46,589 bases of DNA from Fibrobacter sp. (GCA_017530965.1 JAFXLS010000062.1:1-46589), one strand, 5' to 3'; positions 15,389 to 24,462 are shown, counted from the first letter of the stretch. A program made the numbers and translations. The notes: generated by a model from the sequence alone, not told the origin.

Positions 15389-16452
15389 TTTTTCGCCCCC
15401 GAAGCCTTCGTCTTCGCCTCGATGCCGTCCCACGGGTTGGCCTTCGACTTAACCTTGCCTTTGTGCTCAGGCGGCTGTGTATAATAATCCTTACGGACAA
15501 GTTCAAGAACAGCCACGGACCCAGAAGAATCATAAGACAATTCGACCGAATTCAAAAGCAAAGTCTCGACGAAATCACCGAAAAACGCAGGAATCAGGCA
15601 ATCCACCAAAAGACCTGGCCGCCAAAGCTTGCCGTTATTTCGCTTCCATCCATTCAATGTAACAGACAGCGTCGTAGACTTTGCAGAACGAGACAGAACC
15701 TCAAAAGATGCCCGTTTCCCGGCCGTTTCTACAGTCCCGTAGCCTTCGTCTACAAGGACAAGGCACCGTTTGCGCTTGATTTCACCATCGCTCGACTTGC
15801 CCTTTCTTTTAGTTTTAGGATCGCTCGAACAAAGAACAATACAATCGGAAAAACGTTCAGAATTGTCGTAAGACACAGACGCCGAAACGACATTGACGCC
15901 TTGCCGCAAAAAATCTTCGGCATACTCGAACTTACTTTCGTTGATAAAACGAACCGTGCCATCGCCGTCAGAGGTACACACAACGCACTTTTGATGGCAG
16001 ACATCCTGAATGACATCAAAACCAGTACATCCTGGATCAGGCACAAACTTTGCGATTTGACCATTATCCGGCAAGCCATTGGCGGTAAACACGAGCCCAA
16101 AGTCTTGACAAACCTCCCCCACAATTTGCGACACAGTCTTATTTTTCCAGGACTTTCCAAATTCTTCAATAGCACAATCCACCAAGTCGCAAGTTTTTTC
16201 ACGGCCGCTGACATCGATAGAATGATCGCTCGAAGAGAATGAAGACTGCATCGAGTCGACATATCCGTCAACCAGCAGCTCATCGTCAACTTCAATACGG
16301 ACGGCATCACCTGGAAAAAGAACCGGAGAACTAAAATCGTCGGCGACAAACTGCGACAAATTAAAGCCGTCACAAACCGTCGAAAGAGACAGCCTGACAC
16401 TAACAGACTTCCATCCCTTGACCTCAACGCCATCTTTGATCACCTTAATCAT
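15385..16452 (-). CDS. Baseplate hub protein, Mu gp44 (P)-like
   Basis: The 355-residue hub protein is of the Mu gp44/P2 gpD/T4 gp27 type and forms the ring from which the spike projects. Visible signs are an N-terminal beta barrel (KGWKSVSVRLSLSTVCDGFNLS), SSSDHSIDVSGREKTCDLVDCAI, the helix of the middle domain (KTVSQIVGEVCQDFGL) and a C-terminal barrel. It starts at ATG 16452, overlapping the N-like gene by 8 bases. It is unusually Cys-rich for the family. Gene order N-P-gp45 is that of Mu. Confidence 0.85.
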   Translation of the reverse strand: MIKVIKDGVEVKGWKSVSVRLSLSTVCDGFNLSQFVADDFSSPVLFPGDAVRIEVDDELLVDGYVDSMQSSFSSSDHSIDVSGREKTCDLVDCAIEEFGKSWKNKTVSQIVGEVCQDFGLVFTANGLPDNGQIAKFVPDPGCTGFDVIQDVCHQKCVVCTSDGDGTVRFINESKFEYAEDFLRQGVNVVSASVSYDNSERFSDCIVLCSSDPKTKRKGKSSDGEIKRKRCLVLVDEGYGTVETAGKRASFEVLSRSAKSTTLSVTLNGWKRNNGKLWRPGLLVDCLIPAFFGDFVETLLLNSVELSYDSSGSVAVLELVRKDYYTQPPEHKGKVKSKANPWDGIEAKTKASGAKK

Positions 16453-17665
16453 TGCAAAGCACCAAAAGTTTATCGGACGGCTTGACGAACAACGGATCCC
16501 TATAACCGTTTCTTTCGAGTACAGAGTCAAATTCGTCCAGGTTCCCATATACACCGTAAACCAGTGAGAGCAGATTATTCGTTTCCGGAAGCGATACCTC
16601 GACCTCGTAAGGAATACGGCTCAGCTGGTCTCGCAAGTATTTCAAAGATGCCGATTCCAGGGCCTGAGCCTGTTGGTATAAATCAGGATCATCCGTGTCA
16701 GACAGCATCTGGTCGAAAGCAGAGGCGACATTATCCTGGAAGCGCTCCGCTTCGCCAGAATTTGAAAATTCGCAATCGACAAGGTTTTCGGCCACCATCG
16801 ATGCACCCGTCATCCTCACAAGAGACGTCAGCGCGGCACGATTCGCCAACGAATACATGTCAAAAACGCCGTCAGACAAAGCAAAAGCCATCAATGCAAT
16901 CCCATTGGTAACATTGTCCTTCGGGTCAACATCAATACCAAGGATTTCGCCTGCCATCGTGATCAAATTCTGCAACCGAGCGGCAAAATCCGCAGGAGCC
17001 AGCAAAATCGTTTGAAGGTTAGACTTGATACGACCCACTTGCTTGACGAATTCGGACGCCTTTTGGATCGCCTTACGGGAAGAATACACGGCGTCGACAG
17101 CCTTGTACGACATCTCGACAGCCTTAGATAGGACTGATTTGCCCTTATTCGCCGTTTTCAGGTTTTTCGAAGCCTTGTCTAGAGACGTATTTCTCAATGC
17201 AACGGCTTTTTTCTTTACCAATCCGGAAAGAGATACAACAGAATTCTTCAGCTCGAAGTCATTTTCCGGAACGAATGTTACGGAGCCGGTAATGTATTCC
17301 TGGTAGTCGCCGTAAGAAAGATTGATCGGACCGCTGGAACGCGCCTTGAAAACCCCGAAATACGGGTGAACCAACTCGCCAGGGCCATCCTCGTTGCAGA
17401 CGCGCAGGAAATCATTTTTCTGATTTTCGGCATCTTCGCCGACAAAATAGATGTTGAACGAATACTTCGGGACATTTATGCCCGTATCCTCGTTCACGTG
17501 GTCGTTCGAAAACGGGATGCTGTTGGTCTGGACATTGCGCCCGCCGCCCGAAAACTCGGTCGATTCAAAGAAAAAAGGCACGCCCTTGAAAGAGCCCGCA
17601 ATGCATTCAACGGGCTCACCGCGTACCGGGATGGTCACTTTCTGGAGGGTATCGATATAAGCCAA
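16445..17665 (-). CDS. Tail/DNA circularisation protein, Mu gp43 (N)-like
   Basis: The 406-residue protein opens with the DNA_circ_N domain: PVRGEPVECIAGSFKGVPFFFES, GGGRNVQTNSIPFSNDHVNEDTG and PKYSFNIYFVGEDAE. In Mu this is the N protein, a hub-side tail component also called DNA circulation protein. The C-terminal two thirds are helical. ATG 17665 starts a unit preceded by a late-type promoter. It overlaps the P-like gene. Confidence 0.88.
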   Translation of the reverse strand: MAYIDTLQKVTIPVRGEPVECIAGSFKGVPFFFESTEFSGGGRNVQTNSIPFSNDHVNEDTGINVPKYSFNIYFVGEDAENQKNDFLRVCNEDGPGELVHPYFGVFKARSSGPINLSYGDYQEYITGSVTFVPENDFELKNSVVSLSGLVKKKAVALRNTSLDKASKNLKTANKGKSVLSKAVEMSYKAVDAVYSSRKAIQKASEFVKQVGRIKSNLQTILLAPADFAARLQNLITMAGEILGIDVDPKDNVTNGIALMAFALSDGVFDMYSLANRAALTSLVRMTGASMVAENLVDCEFSNSGEAERFQDNVASAFDQMLSDTDDPDLYQQAQALESASLKYLRDQLSRIPYEVEVSLPETNNLLSLVYGVYGNLDEFDSVLERNGYRDPLFVKPSDKLLVLCND

Positions 17666-17695
17666 AGCGGACCGCCTGTCTAACTATTCCAGTTA

Positions 17696-17737
17696 AACAT
17701 ACGATATTTGGCAATTATAAAGGGATGTTTGGTAACA
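17696..17737 (-). promoter_or_regulatory. Putative late promoter 3 (baseplate hub unit)
   Basis: TGTTACCAAA (minus strand, 17728-17737) is followed after 26 bp by TATGTT (17696-17701), the spacing seen at the other three late units. A better consensus -10, TATAAT at 17714-17719, lies between them and is an alternative. Confidence 0.55.
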
Positions 17738-17744
17738 GGAAATT

Positions 17745-18047
17745 TTAGCGAAATGACACGTTCAGGAATGGAACAATAGACCTAAAGTGCTCACCGTCGG
17801 CCATGCTTGCGGGAAAGGATAAAGAAAAGTAAACTGACAAGACCAAGAATAAAGTCGACACTATAATTACAGCTACATTGCGAGATTTACTTGAAGTTAG
17901 CTCGTAATGGCCAAAAATAAACGACACAATCGCAGCAACAGCTATAAGCGCAAAAGGAACAACAACCACAGAAACTATGTCCCAGAATATAACCAAGACA
18001 AAAGCTAACGCTGCCATCACGCCAATAATTGTACTTATAAGAACCAT
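17745..18047 (-). CDS. Small membrane protein (100 aa), moron-like
   Basis: The protein is almost wholly hydrophobic: helices at about residues 4-25, 27-48 and 58-80, then a short polar tail. It interrupts the Mu-like order between tape measure and N-like genes, has AT-rich flanks on both sides and its own promoter (18054-18082) whose predicted start is the A of the ATG; there is no Shine-Dalgarno. Such independently expressed inserts in late operons are typical lysogenic-conversion genes, often superinfection exclusion. The function is inference. Confidence 0.65.
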   Translation of the reverse strand: MVLISTIIGVMAALAFVLVIFWDIVSVVVVPFALIAVAAIVSFIFGHYELTSSKSRNVAVIIVSTLFLVLSVYFSLSFPASMADGEHFRSIVPFLNVSFR

Positions 18048-18053
18048 ACTATA

Positions 18054-18082
18054 AATATAATTTAAAATTTACAAAAAAGCAA
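18054..18082 (-). promoter_or_regulatory. Promoter for leaderless gene 17745-18047
   Basis: TTGCTT (18077-18082), a 17-bp spacer and TATATT (18054-18059) on the minus strand, then 6 bp to the ATG at 18047. The geometry is the same as at 28338-28366. Confidence 0.65.
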
Positions 18083-18089
18083 ATTTTTA

Positions 18090-19868
18090 TTAAAATGCAG
18101 GACTCATAGAAAAGCCGAACATTGAAGGATCGTCGAATCCTCTACGTTTAATAGTGGCATTTTTCGGCACATTATTGAAATTCACGTCAATCGTGCTATG
18201 ATGATTATTATTGACAGTCTTTGTCGATGTCACCGCCCTAAACAAATCAGAATCTTCCAAGTCGCCCATAGAAGAGGACAAATCAGCAACACCGGACTTT
18301 TCAAAATCGACCTTATCCACGCTTAAATTTTCAAGACCCTTTACAAGGCTTCCAAAAATTGGAATATCTTCGATTACGTCAAGCGAAACACGGAGTCCCT
18401 TGCTAAAACCTGACATATTTTTATAACGTTCGTCATTTTTGTCCGTAAGTTTTTCAAAAGCTTCTGCTGCCGCCCATGCAGCAGTCAAAGCTCCAGCCAT
18501 TTTCTTTGACGACATAATCGCAGAGTTCCCAGACTGTTCTAGCCCAACTTTCGCCTTTTTTGCAGACACCCCCAATTTATCGTACCCTGCAGCCGTTCTT
18601 TTCAAGGCATTCAGCAAACGACTCAACCGAGATTCCGTCTTTTGCGTAGCAACAGCAGTTTCACTTATTTTTTTATTAACCCCAGCGGTATCGGCCGTTG
18701 CCTTTTTCGCCGAGCTCGAAAACGACGTTTTAAAGAAATAAGCAACGCGCCAAATAGTATTCGCAAACAGTAGCATTGATTTCACCGCCGAATAAACCAT
18801 TACTACAAGTGGAAGTCCGACTCCAGAAAAAACAGTCAGCAGCACAGGCCACTTTACACCGATATAATCCACAACGGTCTTTACCGTACTGGCGACATCC
18901 ATAAATGCGTCAATAATTCCAGGCAAAGCGCCCGTAAAGACCTCAACCATTTCAGGAATCTTATTGATAAACGGCTGAATAGACTTGACCAATGTTTCAC
19001 GATTACTTTTCAAATACCACGTCAAATACTTGACAGATTCAGTCATTGGCCCAAACAAATCAGATGCCACCGAAATCGATAAATAATCTATTGCGCGTTT
19101 TAATTTTCCAACTTCATCTCGATACACCGCGCTTTTTTTAGCCTGATCTTCATCAATTATCCCAAGCGCAACCAGTTCATCCATTTGCTCTTTAATAGCT
19201 GCAGATCCCTGGTTTAAAACCGTAATCATATCGGCACCAGATTTTCCGAGAAGCTTTTGAGCCGCATAGATTTTTTGGCTAGCAGAAAGTTCACCTTTTC
19301 CAGTCACAGCAAAACGATCCGCCATCGCCAAAAGCAATTCCTGACTAGACTTTATAGATCCATCTGTATTTTTGACAGATATTCCCAAAGCTTTAAATGC
19401 TTTAACCTGCTCTTTCGTTCCTCCAGCAGCCTCTACTGATGCCTCAGAAAGTTTTTTCACCCCCTTTACAAAGGTTTCTGAGCTAACGCCAGCCAAATCG
19501 GCTACATACTCAAATTTCTGAAGTTCTTCTACTGTAAATCCAAGACGTTCCGAAAGCTTAGCTAGGTCATCTCCTTTTGCAGTAACCTTATCTAAAAGAT
19601 TGAATACGCCTACAACAGCATAACGGACATAGCCAAAACTTTCGCCAATATTTCGAATATTAAAAAAGAATTCCGTTGAACTTTTTTTCAACAAATTCAA
19701 ACTTTGGCCAAGGTCCTTAAACTGGAACGCCTTGCCTAATTTGTCAAGCGATTTATTGAGATTATTTACTGGTTTAAGCAAGTCATACAGTTTTTTTTCG
19801 AAAACCATCGTAGTCTTCGAAAACTTGTCCGTCATCGAAATAGTTGTCTCAAGTTTTTGTCCAGCCAT
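18090..19868 (-). CDS. Tail tape measure protein (592 aa)
   Basis: It sets tail length. The protein has a helical N-terminus (ISMTDKFSKTTMVFEKKLYDLLKPVNNLNKSLDKLG), a middle with FGYVRYAVVGVFNLLDK, a phage TMP-type helical domain (KLSERLGFTVEELQKFEYVADLAG, FKALGISVKNTDGSI) and two hydrophobic segments near residues 310-375, as in most tape measures. Short for the family, it predicts a short contractile tail. ATG 19868 overlaps the stop of the frameshifted chaperone (TAATG), the standard arrangement. Confidence 0.9.
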   Translation of the reverse strand: MAGQKLETTISMTDKFSKTTMVFEKKLYDLLKPVNNLNKSLDKLGKAFQFKDLGQSLNLLKKSSTEFFFNIRNIGESFGYVRYAVVGVFNLLDKVTAKGDDLAKLSERLGFTVEELQKFEYVADLAGVSSETFVKGVKKLSEASVEAAGGTKEQVKAFKALGISVKNTDGSIKSSQELLLAMADRFAVTGKGELSASQKIYAAQKLLGKSGADMITVLNQGSAAIKEQMDELVALGIIDEDQAKKSAVYRDEVGKLKRAIDYLSISVASDLFGPMTESVKYLTWYLKSNRETLVKSIQPFINKIPEMVEVFTGALPGIIDAFMDVASTVKTVVDYIGVKWPVLLTVFSGVGLPLVVMVYSAVKSMLLFANTIWRVAYFFKTSFSSSAKKATADTAGVNKKISETAVATQKTESRLSRLLNALKRTAAGYDKLGVSAKKAKVGLEQSGNSAIMSSKKMAGALTAAWAAAEAFEKLTDKNDERYKNMSGFSKGLRVSLDVIEDIPIFGSLVKGLENLSVDKVDFEKSGVADLSSSMGDLEDSDLFRAVTSTKTVNNNHHSTIDVNFNNVPKNATIKRRGFDDPSMFGFSMSPAF

Positions 19869-20256
19869 TACAGTAATCTCCTAAGACCACGCTTCAACAT
19901 TTCTTTTGCACTTTCAGACCAAAAAGAAAATTCGGAAACAGTCATCTTATAAACTTCAGATGGCTGCACTCCGAATCCTAGCACAAGAATTGCTACGTTT
20001 CCTCTCCATCCTTTTGGCCAAGATTGATAAAATTTCCTACAATCTCAGCAAGAGCGACACCATCAGCCATGGAAATCTTAGAAACCTTCGGCAAGGGCCA
20101 CCCAGTCGCAGCAGCAAGCATAGCACCAGTCTTGTCACCATCACCTTTCGCATTAGCAATTCGAATCATGTCGCCAACATCGAACTCTTCCCTGAGTTCA
20201 ACCGATTCGATAGTTTCTTCGCCGAACTTGAACGGCTTCTTGAATTTGTATTGCAT
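19868..20256 (-). CDS. Tail assembly chaperone, -1 frameshift product (129 aa)
   Basis: The 87-residue upstream frame can pass into the -1 frame at a slippery CAA-AAG (20016-20011) and continue for 47 codons, ending at 19868. The extension reads GWRGNVAILVLGFGV, then QPSEVYKMTVSEFSFW, then a helical tail, which matches the T-like extension of Mu gp41/P2 E-E' chaperones. The new stop overlaps the tape-measure ATG. There is no start codon suited to separate translation. The shift site is inferred from frame geometry. Confidence 0.7.
19993..20256 (-). CDS. Tail assembly chaperone, Mu gp41-like (87 aa)
   Basis: The unshifted product starts at ATG 20256 with a good GGAG upstream. YKFKKPFKFGEETIESVELREEFDVGDM is the usual opening of the Mu gp41/TAC family (all-beta start, then helices). 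It lies between tail tube and tape measure, as in all long-tailed phages; these proteins coat the tape measure during tail assembly and are not kept in the virion. Confidence 0.88.
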   Translation of the reverse strand: MQYKFKKPFKFGEETIESVELREEFDVGDMIRIANAKGDGDKTGAMLAAATGWPLPKVSKISMADGVALAEIVGNFINLGQKDGEET

Positions 20257-20343
20257 TTTAGCTCCTTTTGTTGTTTGTTAAAAAAAAATGCGGAAGCCCA
20301 AGGACGCGGGGATTTCTCCCCACGCCCAGGAGCTAGGGCATCA

Positions 20344-20721
20344 TCAAGACATGATTTCGGTCGCCTTGTCGCCCTGGAACTCGAACGAAACTTCGCCTTC
20401 AGCTCCGCTTACGGTCGGGTCGCCAGTGAACGAGCAGTGCGGGAAACTGACCACCTTGCCATTCGGGCAATACAGCGTAATCGTGGCGTCCTTCGTTTCG
20501 CGAAGGGCCTCGATATCGAGTTCGGATGTATTCGTTGTGGTTCCGGAAATACGGCTGTTGACCTTTTCGACCTTACAACCGTGAATCTTTCCGTCACCAG
20601 CACCGCGAATAACAGTGCGCTTCGTACCGCCAATATCAAACTCAGGGTCGCCCTTGAGCAGGAATTCAAGCTTGTCGACATACATCGTATAGATGCCGCC
20701 AACGTCATCGAATTGAGACAT
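20344..20721 (-). CDS. Tail tube protein, Mu gp40 (M)-like
   Basis: The 125-residue protein forms the inner tube. Its order, small beta-sandwich size and motifs (YVDKLEFLLKGDPEFDIGG, KIHGCKVEKVNSRISG, CSFTGDPTVSGAEGEVSFEF) match the Mu M family. The start is ATG 20721 with GGAGG 6 bases upstream. It lies 12 bases after the sheath gene and is followed by an 87-bp gap before the chaperone gene, long enough for a weak terminator that adjusts tube-to-chaperone ratios. Confidence 0.85.
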   Translation of the reverse strand: MSQFDDVGGIYTMYVDKLEFLLKGDPEFDIGGTKRTVIRGAGDGKIHGCKVEKVNSRISGTTTNTSELDIEALRETKDATITLYCPNGKVVSFPHCSFTGDPTVSGAEGEVSFEFQGDKATEIMS

Positions 20722-20733
20722 TTCACAACCTCC

Positions 20734-22293
20734 TTATTCGAACTGCAAGAGGGTCTTGCTGATAAAGAACTGTTTAATCAGGTTTGCAGGCGCGAGGAAC
20801 AGCAGCGCGTTCGGATCGTTCTGGTCAAGTTCAACCACGACATTCTGCCTGAACAAGTCGAAGTTCTGAACGAGGCCCATCTTCATCCAGTCCTGGTAAC
20901 GGGTGAGCAATTCGGACATACCCTTCTTCGGGGTCATCACGACCTGGCCAGGACCGAATTCATTACCGTCAGCAGCAAGCTTCGCACGCGGATACTTGCC
21001 AGACAAGTAGTTATTCCAGTCCCAGCGAAGGAAAGACAAGGTGAACACCGTTTCGAGCTGACGGTAACTGATGTCGCTTGCACCGTTTGCCTTGTACTTG
21101 TAGGTCGTCACGGTTCTGTTCAGATACACCGTACCGTCGTCGCCGACGAACAGCGCTGCAACACCCGCCTTCAGGATAGCGTTGCGGCTGGTGACTCCAA
21201 GGCGTTTGGCACGCTTGGGAGCAACCACGCCCTTCACAGCGACATTCGAGAGAGGCAGAGCCGGATCGTTAAGAGCAGACACCGCACAGGCACCCATCAC
21301 GGCAGCTGCGATATTGCACGGAGCAGTCGGGGAATCCGGGAGACCAGGCAAACAGATTACCTGGGAATTACGCGCATTGCCCGCAGTAATTTCGGCGGTC
21401 ATGTCGCCACCGACGCAGTAGAACAGGACACCCGTCTGCTGCTTCATGGCAGTCCAGCGTTCATCAAGTTTATCCTTGATGTAGGCCACGTTGCCGGTAG
21501 TGGTGTTGTCGCCCTGGTTGATGGCAATCGCATTGAACCAGGTTCCTTCGATAAGGTTGCCGACATTCTCTGCAGAGAATTCGGTATCACCCGAACCGCC
21601 GGAAAGATGCACGACATCCGTGCTTGCAAATTCGGTAATCGACACCCCGTTGGGAGTTTTTTCGCCTTCGTTGAAATTCAGGAAAATTGCAATGTCGTTT
21701 CCGGCCGCACCCTTGTTTTTCGCTGTAAGCGTGACAACACTGGAGGACACTGTTGCGACGACGGGCAAGTCGACCATGGAGTCAATCTTGGCTTTCAAGT
21801 TGCCAGCAATCGTGGCGGCAGTGTCAGTGTCAATCACGGTAACAGTAACCGCCTGACCGGCAATATTGAGATAGAGAGGTCCGCTTTCAGCAGCAGTGCC
21901 CACGAACGTGAGAGTTTTAGTCGCCTTGCCAGCGTCTGCAGACTGTCCGGATTCGACCAGTTCATCGGCAAGAGCAAGACAGTAAAGTTCCATGTAGGGA
22001 GCGTTCTTGAGGAAGTTCTTCGCCATAAGGGCAATCTGCGAACCCCTGCCAAACAAGGAGTCAGCCTGGTCGCCTTCCATGACGCGAACGAGCTTGCCGG
22101 TATTGTCGGTATTCGGACGCCACTTCTTTTCGGCATCAGGCGTAGATCCCGTGATAGCTCCGACAGCCTGGCCAATCAAAAGGTTTTTCCACGGCATCGG
22201 GCCAGACTTCGATGCACGTTCGTTGTTGATTTCCACGGCAAAAATCGGAACAAGGTTGTCCGCCGGGATTTCGCTGAACGGGATGGTAGACAT
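20734..22293 (-). CDS. Contractile tail sheath protein, Mu gp39 (L)-like
   Basis: The 519-residue sheath subunit drives contraction. Family signs are the N-terminus PFSEIPADNLVPIFAVEINN, the early helix domain (KNLLIGQAVG, ...FGRGSQIALMAKNFLKNAP) and the C-terminal region (FLRWDWNNYLSGKYPRAKLAADG, ELDQNDPNALLFLAPANLIKQF) that makes the inter-subunit mesh. Residues about 127-207 form an inserted Ig-like domain, common in Mu-type sheaths and here similar to one in the head decoration protein. ATG 22293 is preceded by GGAGG. Confidence 0.93.
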   Translation of the reverse strand: MSTIPFSEIPADNLVPIFAVEINNERASKSGPMPWKNLLIGQAVGAITGSTPDAEKKWRPNTDNTGKLVRVMEGDQADSLFGRGSQIALMAKNFLKNAPYMELYCLALADELVESGQSADAGKATKTLTFVGTAAESGPLYLNIAGQAVTVTVIDTDTAATIAGNLKAKIDSMVDLPVVATVSSSVVTLTAKNKGAAGNDIAIFLNFNEGEKTPNGVSITEFASTDVVHLSGGSGDTEFSAENVGNLIEGTWFNAIAINQGDNTTTGNVAYIKDKLDERWTAMKQQTGVLFYCVGGDMTAEITAGNARNSQVICLPGLPDSPTAPCNIAAAVMGACAVSALNDPALPLSNVAVKGVVAPKRAKRLGVTSRNAILKAGVAALFVGDDGTVYLNRTVTTYKYKANGASDISYRQLETVFTLSFLRWDWNNYLSGKYPRAKLAADGNEFGPGQVVMTPKKGMSELLTRYQDWMKMGLVQNFDLFRQNVVVELDQNDPNALLFLAPANLIKQFFISKTLLQFE

Positions 22294-22500
22294 TTACCGT
22301 TCCTCCTTGCTGTTTGTTTTCGCGGTATTCGGTTTCTGCTGCTTGTTTTCGGGAACCGCAACAAGCGCCCCCTCGGACATGCAGCGTTCCACAAAGGAGT
22401 CAACCACGACCTCTTCTCCTTGCGGGAAAATATTGCGCCCACGGGTCGGCAAAAACACCACAACCCCTTCAGCGGGCTTCAAGAAAATTTTTCTAGGCAT
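22294..22500 (-). CDS. Mu gp38-like small protein (DUF2635 type)
   Basis: The 68-residue protein reads KIFLKPAEGVVVFLPTRGR, then FPQGEEVVVDSFVERCMSEGAL, the pattern of Mu gp38. That family sits between gp37 and the sheath gene in Mu-like tails, exactly as here, and has no firm function. The C-terminus is a short Lys/Gln/Asn tail. It overlaps the upstream gene by 8 bases and abuts the sheath gene. Confidence 0.8.
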   Translation of the reverse strand: MPRKIFLKPAEGVVVFLPTRGRNIFPQGEEVVVDSFVERCMSEGALVAVPENKQQKPNTAKTNSKEER

Positions 22501-23053
22501 TGCTTGGCCTCACGTTGGTTACAAATTCCTGTTTTAAGTCTTCGCTATCACCCGCCCGGATAGTAGTCTTTGCACGCAAGAAATCGTTTACAGGACCACC
22601 AACAGGCAACGGGACACCGAACATCGTCTCAAACGTTATTCGTTGCAATCCACGACTCATTTCACCCGCTTCAGAAAGGTTGTTTTCGACATTTGTCACA
22701 ACAAAACGTTTCGTAAGACCGTCAAAGAAACCGCCTGCAGGCATTGGCGGCTGAAGAGCCGTAATTACCGCGACGGCTGCATCGTCAAGAGTATCGTTGA
22801 CATTATCGCCTTCGCTTTGGCAAATCACATCTACCACAACGTTGACAGTCACGACATACTCTTTCGGGCTGGTACGTTTGTCCTCGAACCTGACGGAGTC
22901 CGTGTAGACGACCGCGACAAGCCCCTCTTCCGGCCAAAGGTTTTCGCGCCTGGCCTCGTACACATTCTCGCCAATGCCTTCGATATCGGCAGCAACAAGA
23001 GCATTTACGACCGCATGGCGCAATTCCTTGATTGTCGAAAGAGTCAAACTCAT
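22493..23053 (-). CDS. Mu gp37-like tail completion/terminator protein
   Basis: The 186-residue protein fits the DUF1834/Mu gp37 family: helix LSTIKELRHAVVNALVAAD, EGLVAVVYTDSVRFEDK, and a beta region ending FVVTNVENNLSEAGEMSRGLQRITFETMFGVPLP. Family members are thought to terminate the tail tube or join it to the head. ATG 23053 overlaps the head-tail joining gene. Position between head and sheath genes supports the role. Confidence 0.75.
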   Translation of the reverse strand: MSLTLSTIKELRHAVVNALVAADIEGIGENVYEARRENLWPEEGLVAVVYTDSVRFEDKRTSPKEYVVTVNVVVDVICQSEGDNVNDTLDDAAVAVITALQPPMPAGGFFDGLTKRFVVTNVENNLSEAGEMSRGLQRITFETMFGVPLPVGGPVNDFLRAKTTIRAGDSEDLKQEFVTNVRPSNA

Positions 23054-23397
23054 GCACGGTCCTTCAGGTAATAGACAACAACACCATCTTTGGGATACTC
23101 AAAATCTTTCGCAACGATTCTGCGTTCAGGATGAAATTCATTGGCACTCAATACAAACAAATCGCCTTTACGGGGCGCACCTCCAGGCAAATCGGAGGCA
23201 GAAACAAAAAGGCGGGGATTGTGCGAAATCGCATCGACGTTTCCACCCAACCCCTCGCCATTCAGCGGGAGTTCGTCATAGAGCCCCTTCATCGCATAGG
23301 TGGAGCCGTTACGCACCAGCGTAACGGTCTCGCCAAAATCATCCGTATTCAGGAAGACTTTTTGCAAGTCATCCACCATTTGCGACTTGAAGCTCAC
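23050..23397 (-). CDS. Head-tail joining protein (lambda FII/gifsy-2 type)
   Basis: The 115-residue beta protein has DFGETVTLVRNGSTYAMKGLYD, RLFVSASDLPGGAPRKGDLFVL and RIVAKDFEYPKDGVVVYYL. These correspond to the small head-tail connectors that follow the capsid gene in lambda-like heads. It starts at ATG 23397, 9 bases after the capsid gene, and overlaps the gp37-like gene (ATGA), so the lambda-type head and Mu-type tail modules meet here. Confidence 0.78.
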   Translation of the reverse strand: MSFKSQMVDDLQKVFLNTDDFGETVTLVRNGSTYAMKGLYDELPLNGEGLGGNVDAISHNPRLFVSASDLPGGAPRKGDLFVLSANEFHPERRIVAKDFEYPKDGVVVYYLKDRA

Positions 23398-23406
23398 GAC
23401 AACCTC

Positions 23407-24444
23407 TTACACCACCTTACGGGAAATGATGCCGCCACCGACGTTCGGTACGAACAGCGGGCAGGATTCTTCCTCGATAATCTTGGACTTGCCGTCCTTG
23501 ATCCAGGTATAGGCGTAGGCCTGACACACGTTCAGCGAGCCGTCGGTACCGTCGGCGATTGCACCGTAGTGCATCTTGAAGCCTGCACCTGCACCGATAA
23601 GGGTGATCTTGTCCTTCGGATACATCTCGATATCCTTCTTCTCCGATTCGGAGTAGAAGAAATCGTCGTAGGTGACGATGTCCATGCCGATGATGTGAGC
23701 CATGCGGGTCACGTAGTCGGTGTCCATCTCGCCCGGTTCGATTTCGCCGAAGTTCATGCGGCGATTGTCCATGTATTCCTTCACGGCCTTGTTCTGGATA
23801 AAGGCTTCATAGGCATCGGAGCCCATGACGCAAAGGAAACCGCGACCGCCACCGTTCTTGGCGAGAAGACGCTTCTGCGCAAGGAGGTAGGTAATCGGGT
23901 TGGAGTTTTCGGCATCGAACTTGTCACCGGCAGCGGCAGCGGTCAGGTTGCCTGCAGGGATGTTCAGGTTGATAGTGCGCTTGCCAGCGTCGAAAATCAC
24001 TTCCACCTTGCCGGTAGTCATGGCTTCGATAATCTGCTGCTCTTCGCGGCGTTCGATGGACTGGCGAAGTTCAAGACCGTCCTTCATCAGCTTCTGGAAC
24101 TGGATCTTCTCGGCAGAAGAACCGCCGTTGTCGTAGGTGAACACCATTTCGGCGTTTGCAGCGACTTCGACATCGCGACGGGTCAGGTTGCGCTTCGGGT
24201 GCAGCGTCGGCACAGTCACGACCAGGCGTTCGTAGCCGTCGCGGCCAATCACCTTGCCATCTTCGTCGTCATCGGAGACATACGGAGCGATAAGGCGCGT
24301 CTGCTTTTCCTGCTGGAGGATGAGATTCTTGGTCTTGTGCAAGTCCGTCGCGCACATCTTGCGGAAGAACTGAGAGGGTTTGAAGTTCTCGTTGACGAGT
24401 TTCGTGAGCTCGTGACGATCTTCGAGAGTAATTGCTTCAGGCAT
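23407..24444 (-). CDS. Major capsid protein E (lambda gpE family)
   Basis: At 345 residues the length matches lambda E (341). Signs are the N-terminus ITLEDRHELTKLVNENFKPSQFFRKM, RLVVTVPTLHPKRNLTRRDVE, FQKLMKDGLELRQSIERREEQQIIEAMTTGKV (the spine helix and E-loop area) and a DNRRMNFGEIEPGEMDTDYV region near the A-domain. There is a strong GGAG site before ATG 24444. It is flanked by decoration and joining proteins as in lambda. Confidence 0.93.
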   Translation of the reverse strand: MPEAITLEDRHELTKLVNENFKPSQFFRKMCATDLHKTKNLILQQEKQTRLIAPYVSDDDEDGKVIGRDGYERLVVTVPTLHPKRNLTRRDVEVAANAEMVFTYDNGGSSAEKIQFQKLMKDGLELRQSIERREEQQIIEAMTTGKVEVIFDAGKRTINLNIPAGNLTAAAAGDKFDAENSNPITYLLAQKRLLAKNGGGRGFLCVMGSDAYEAFIQNKAVKEYMDNRRMNFGEIEPGEMDTDYVTRMAHIIGMDIVTYDDFFYSESEKKDIEMYPKDKITLIGAGAGFKMHYGAIADGTDGSLNVCQAYAYTWIKDGKSKIIEEESCPLFVPNVGGGIISRKVV

Positions 24445-24462
24445 TGTTTACACTCCTTTTGG

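Noticed and set aside
17714-17742. TATAAT-based promoter as the main promoter of the N-like unit
   Set aside because: TATAAT is good but its -35 (TTTCCT) is weak, and the fixed-spacing TATGTT fits the pattern of the other three late units; kept only as an alternative.
19906-22563. 885-codon plus-strand open frame
   Set aside because: Shadow of the sheath, tube and chaperone genes; composition is Arg/His-rich without any recognisable motif.
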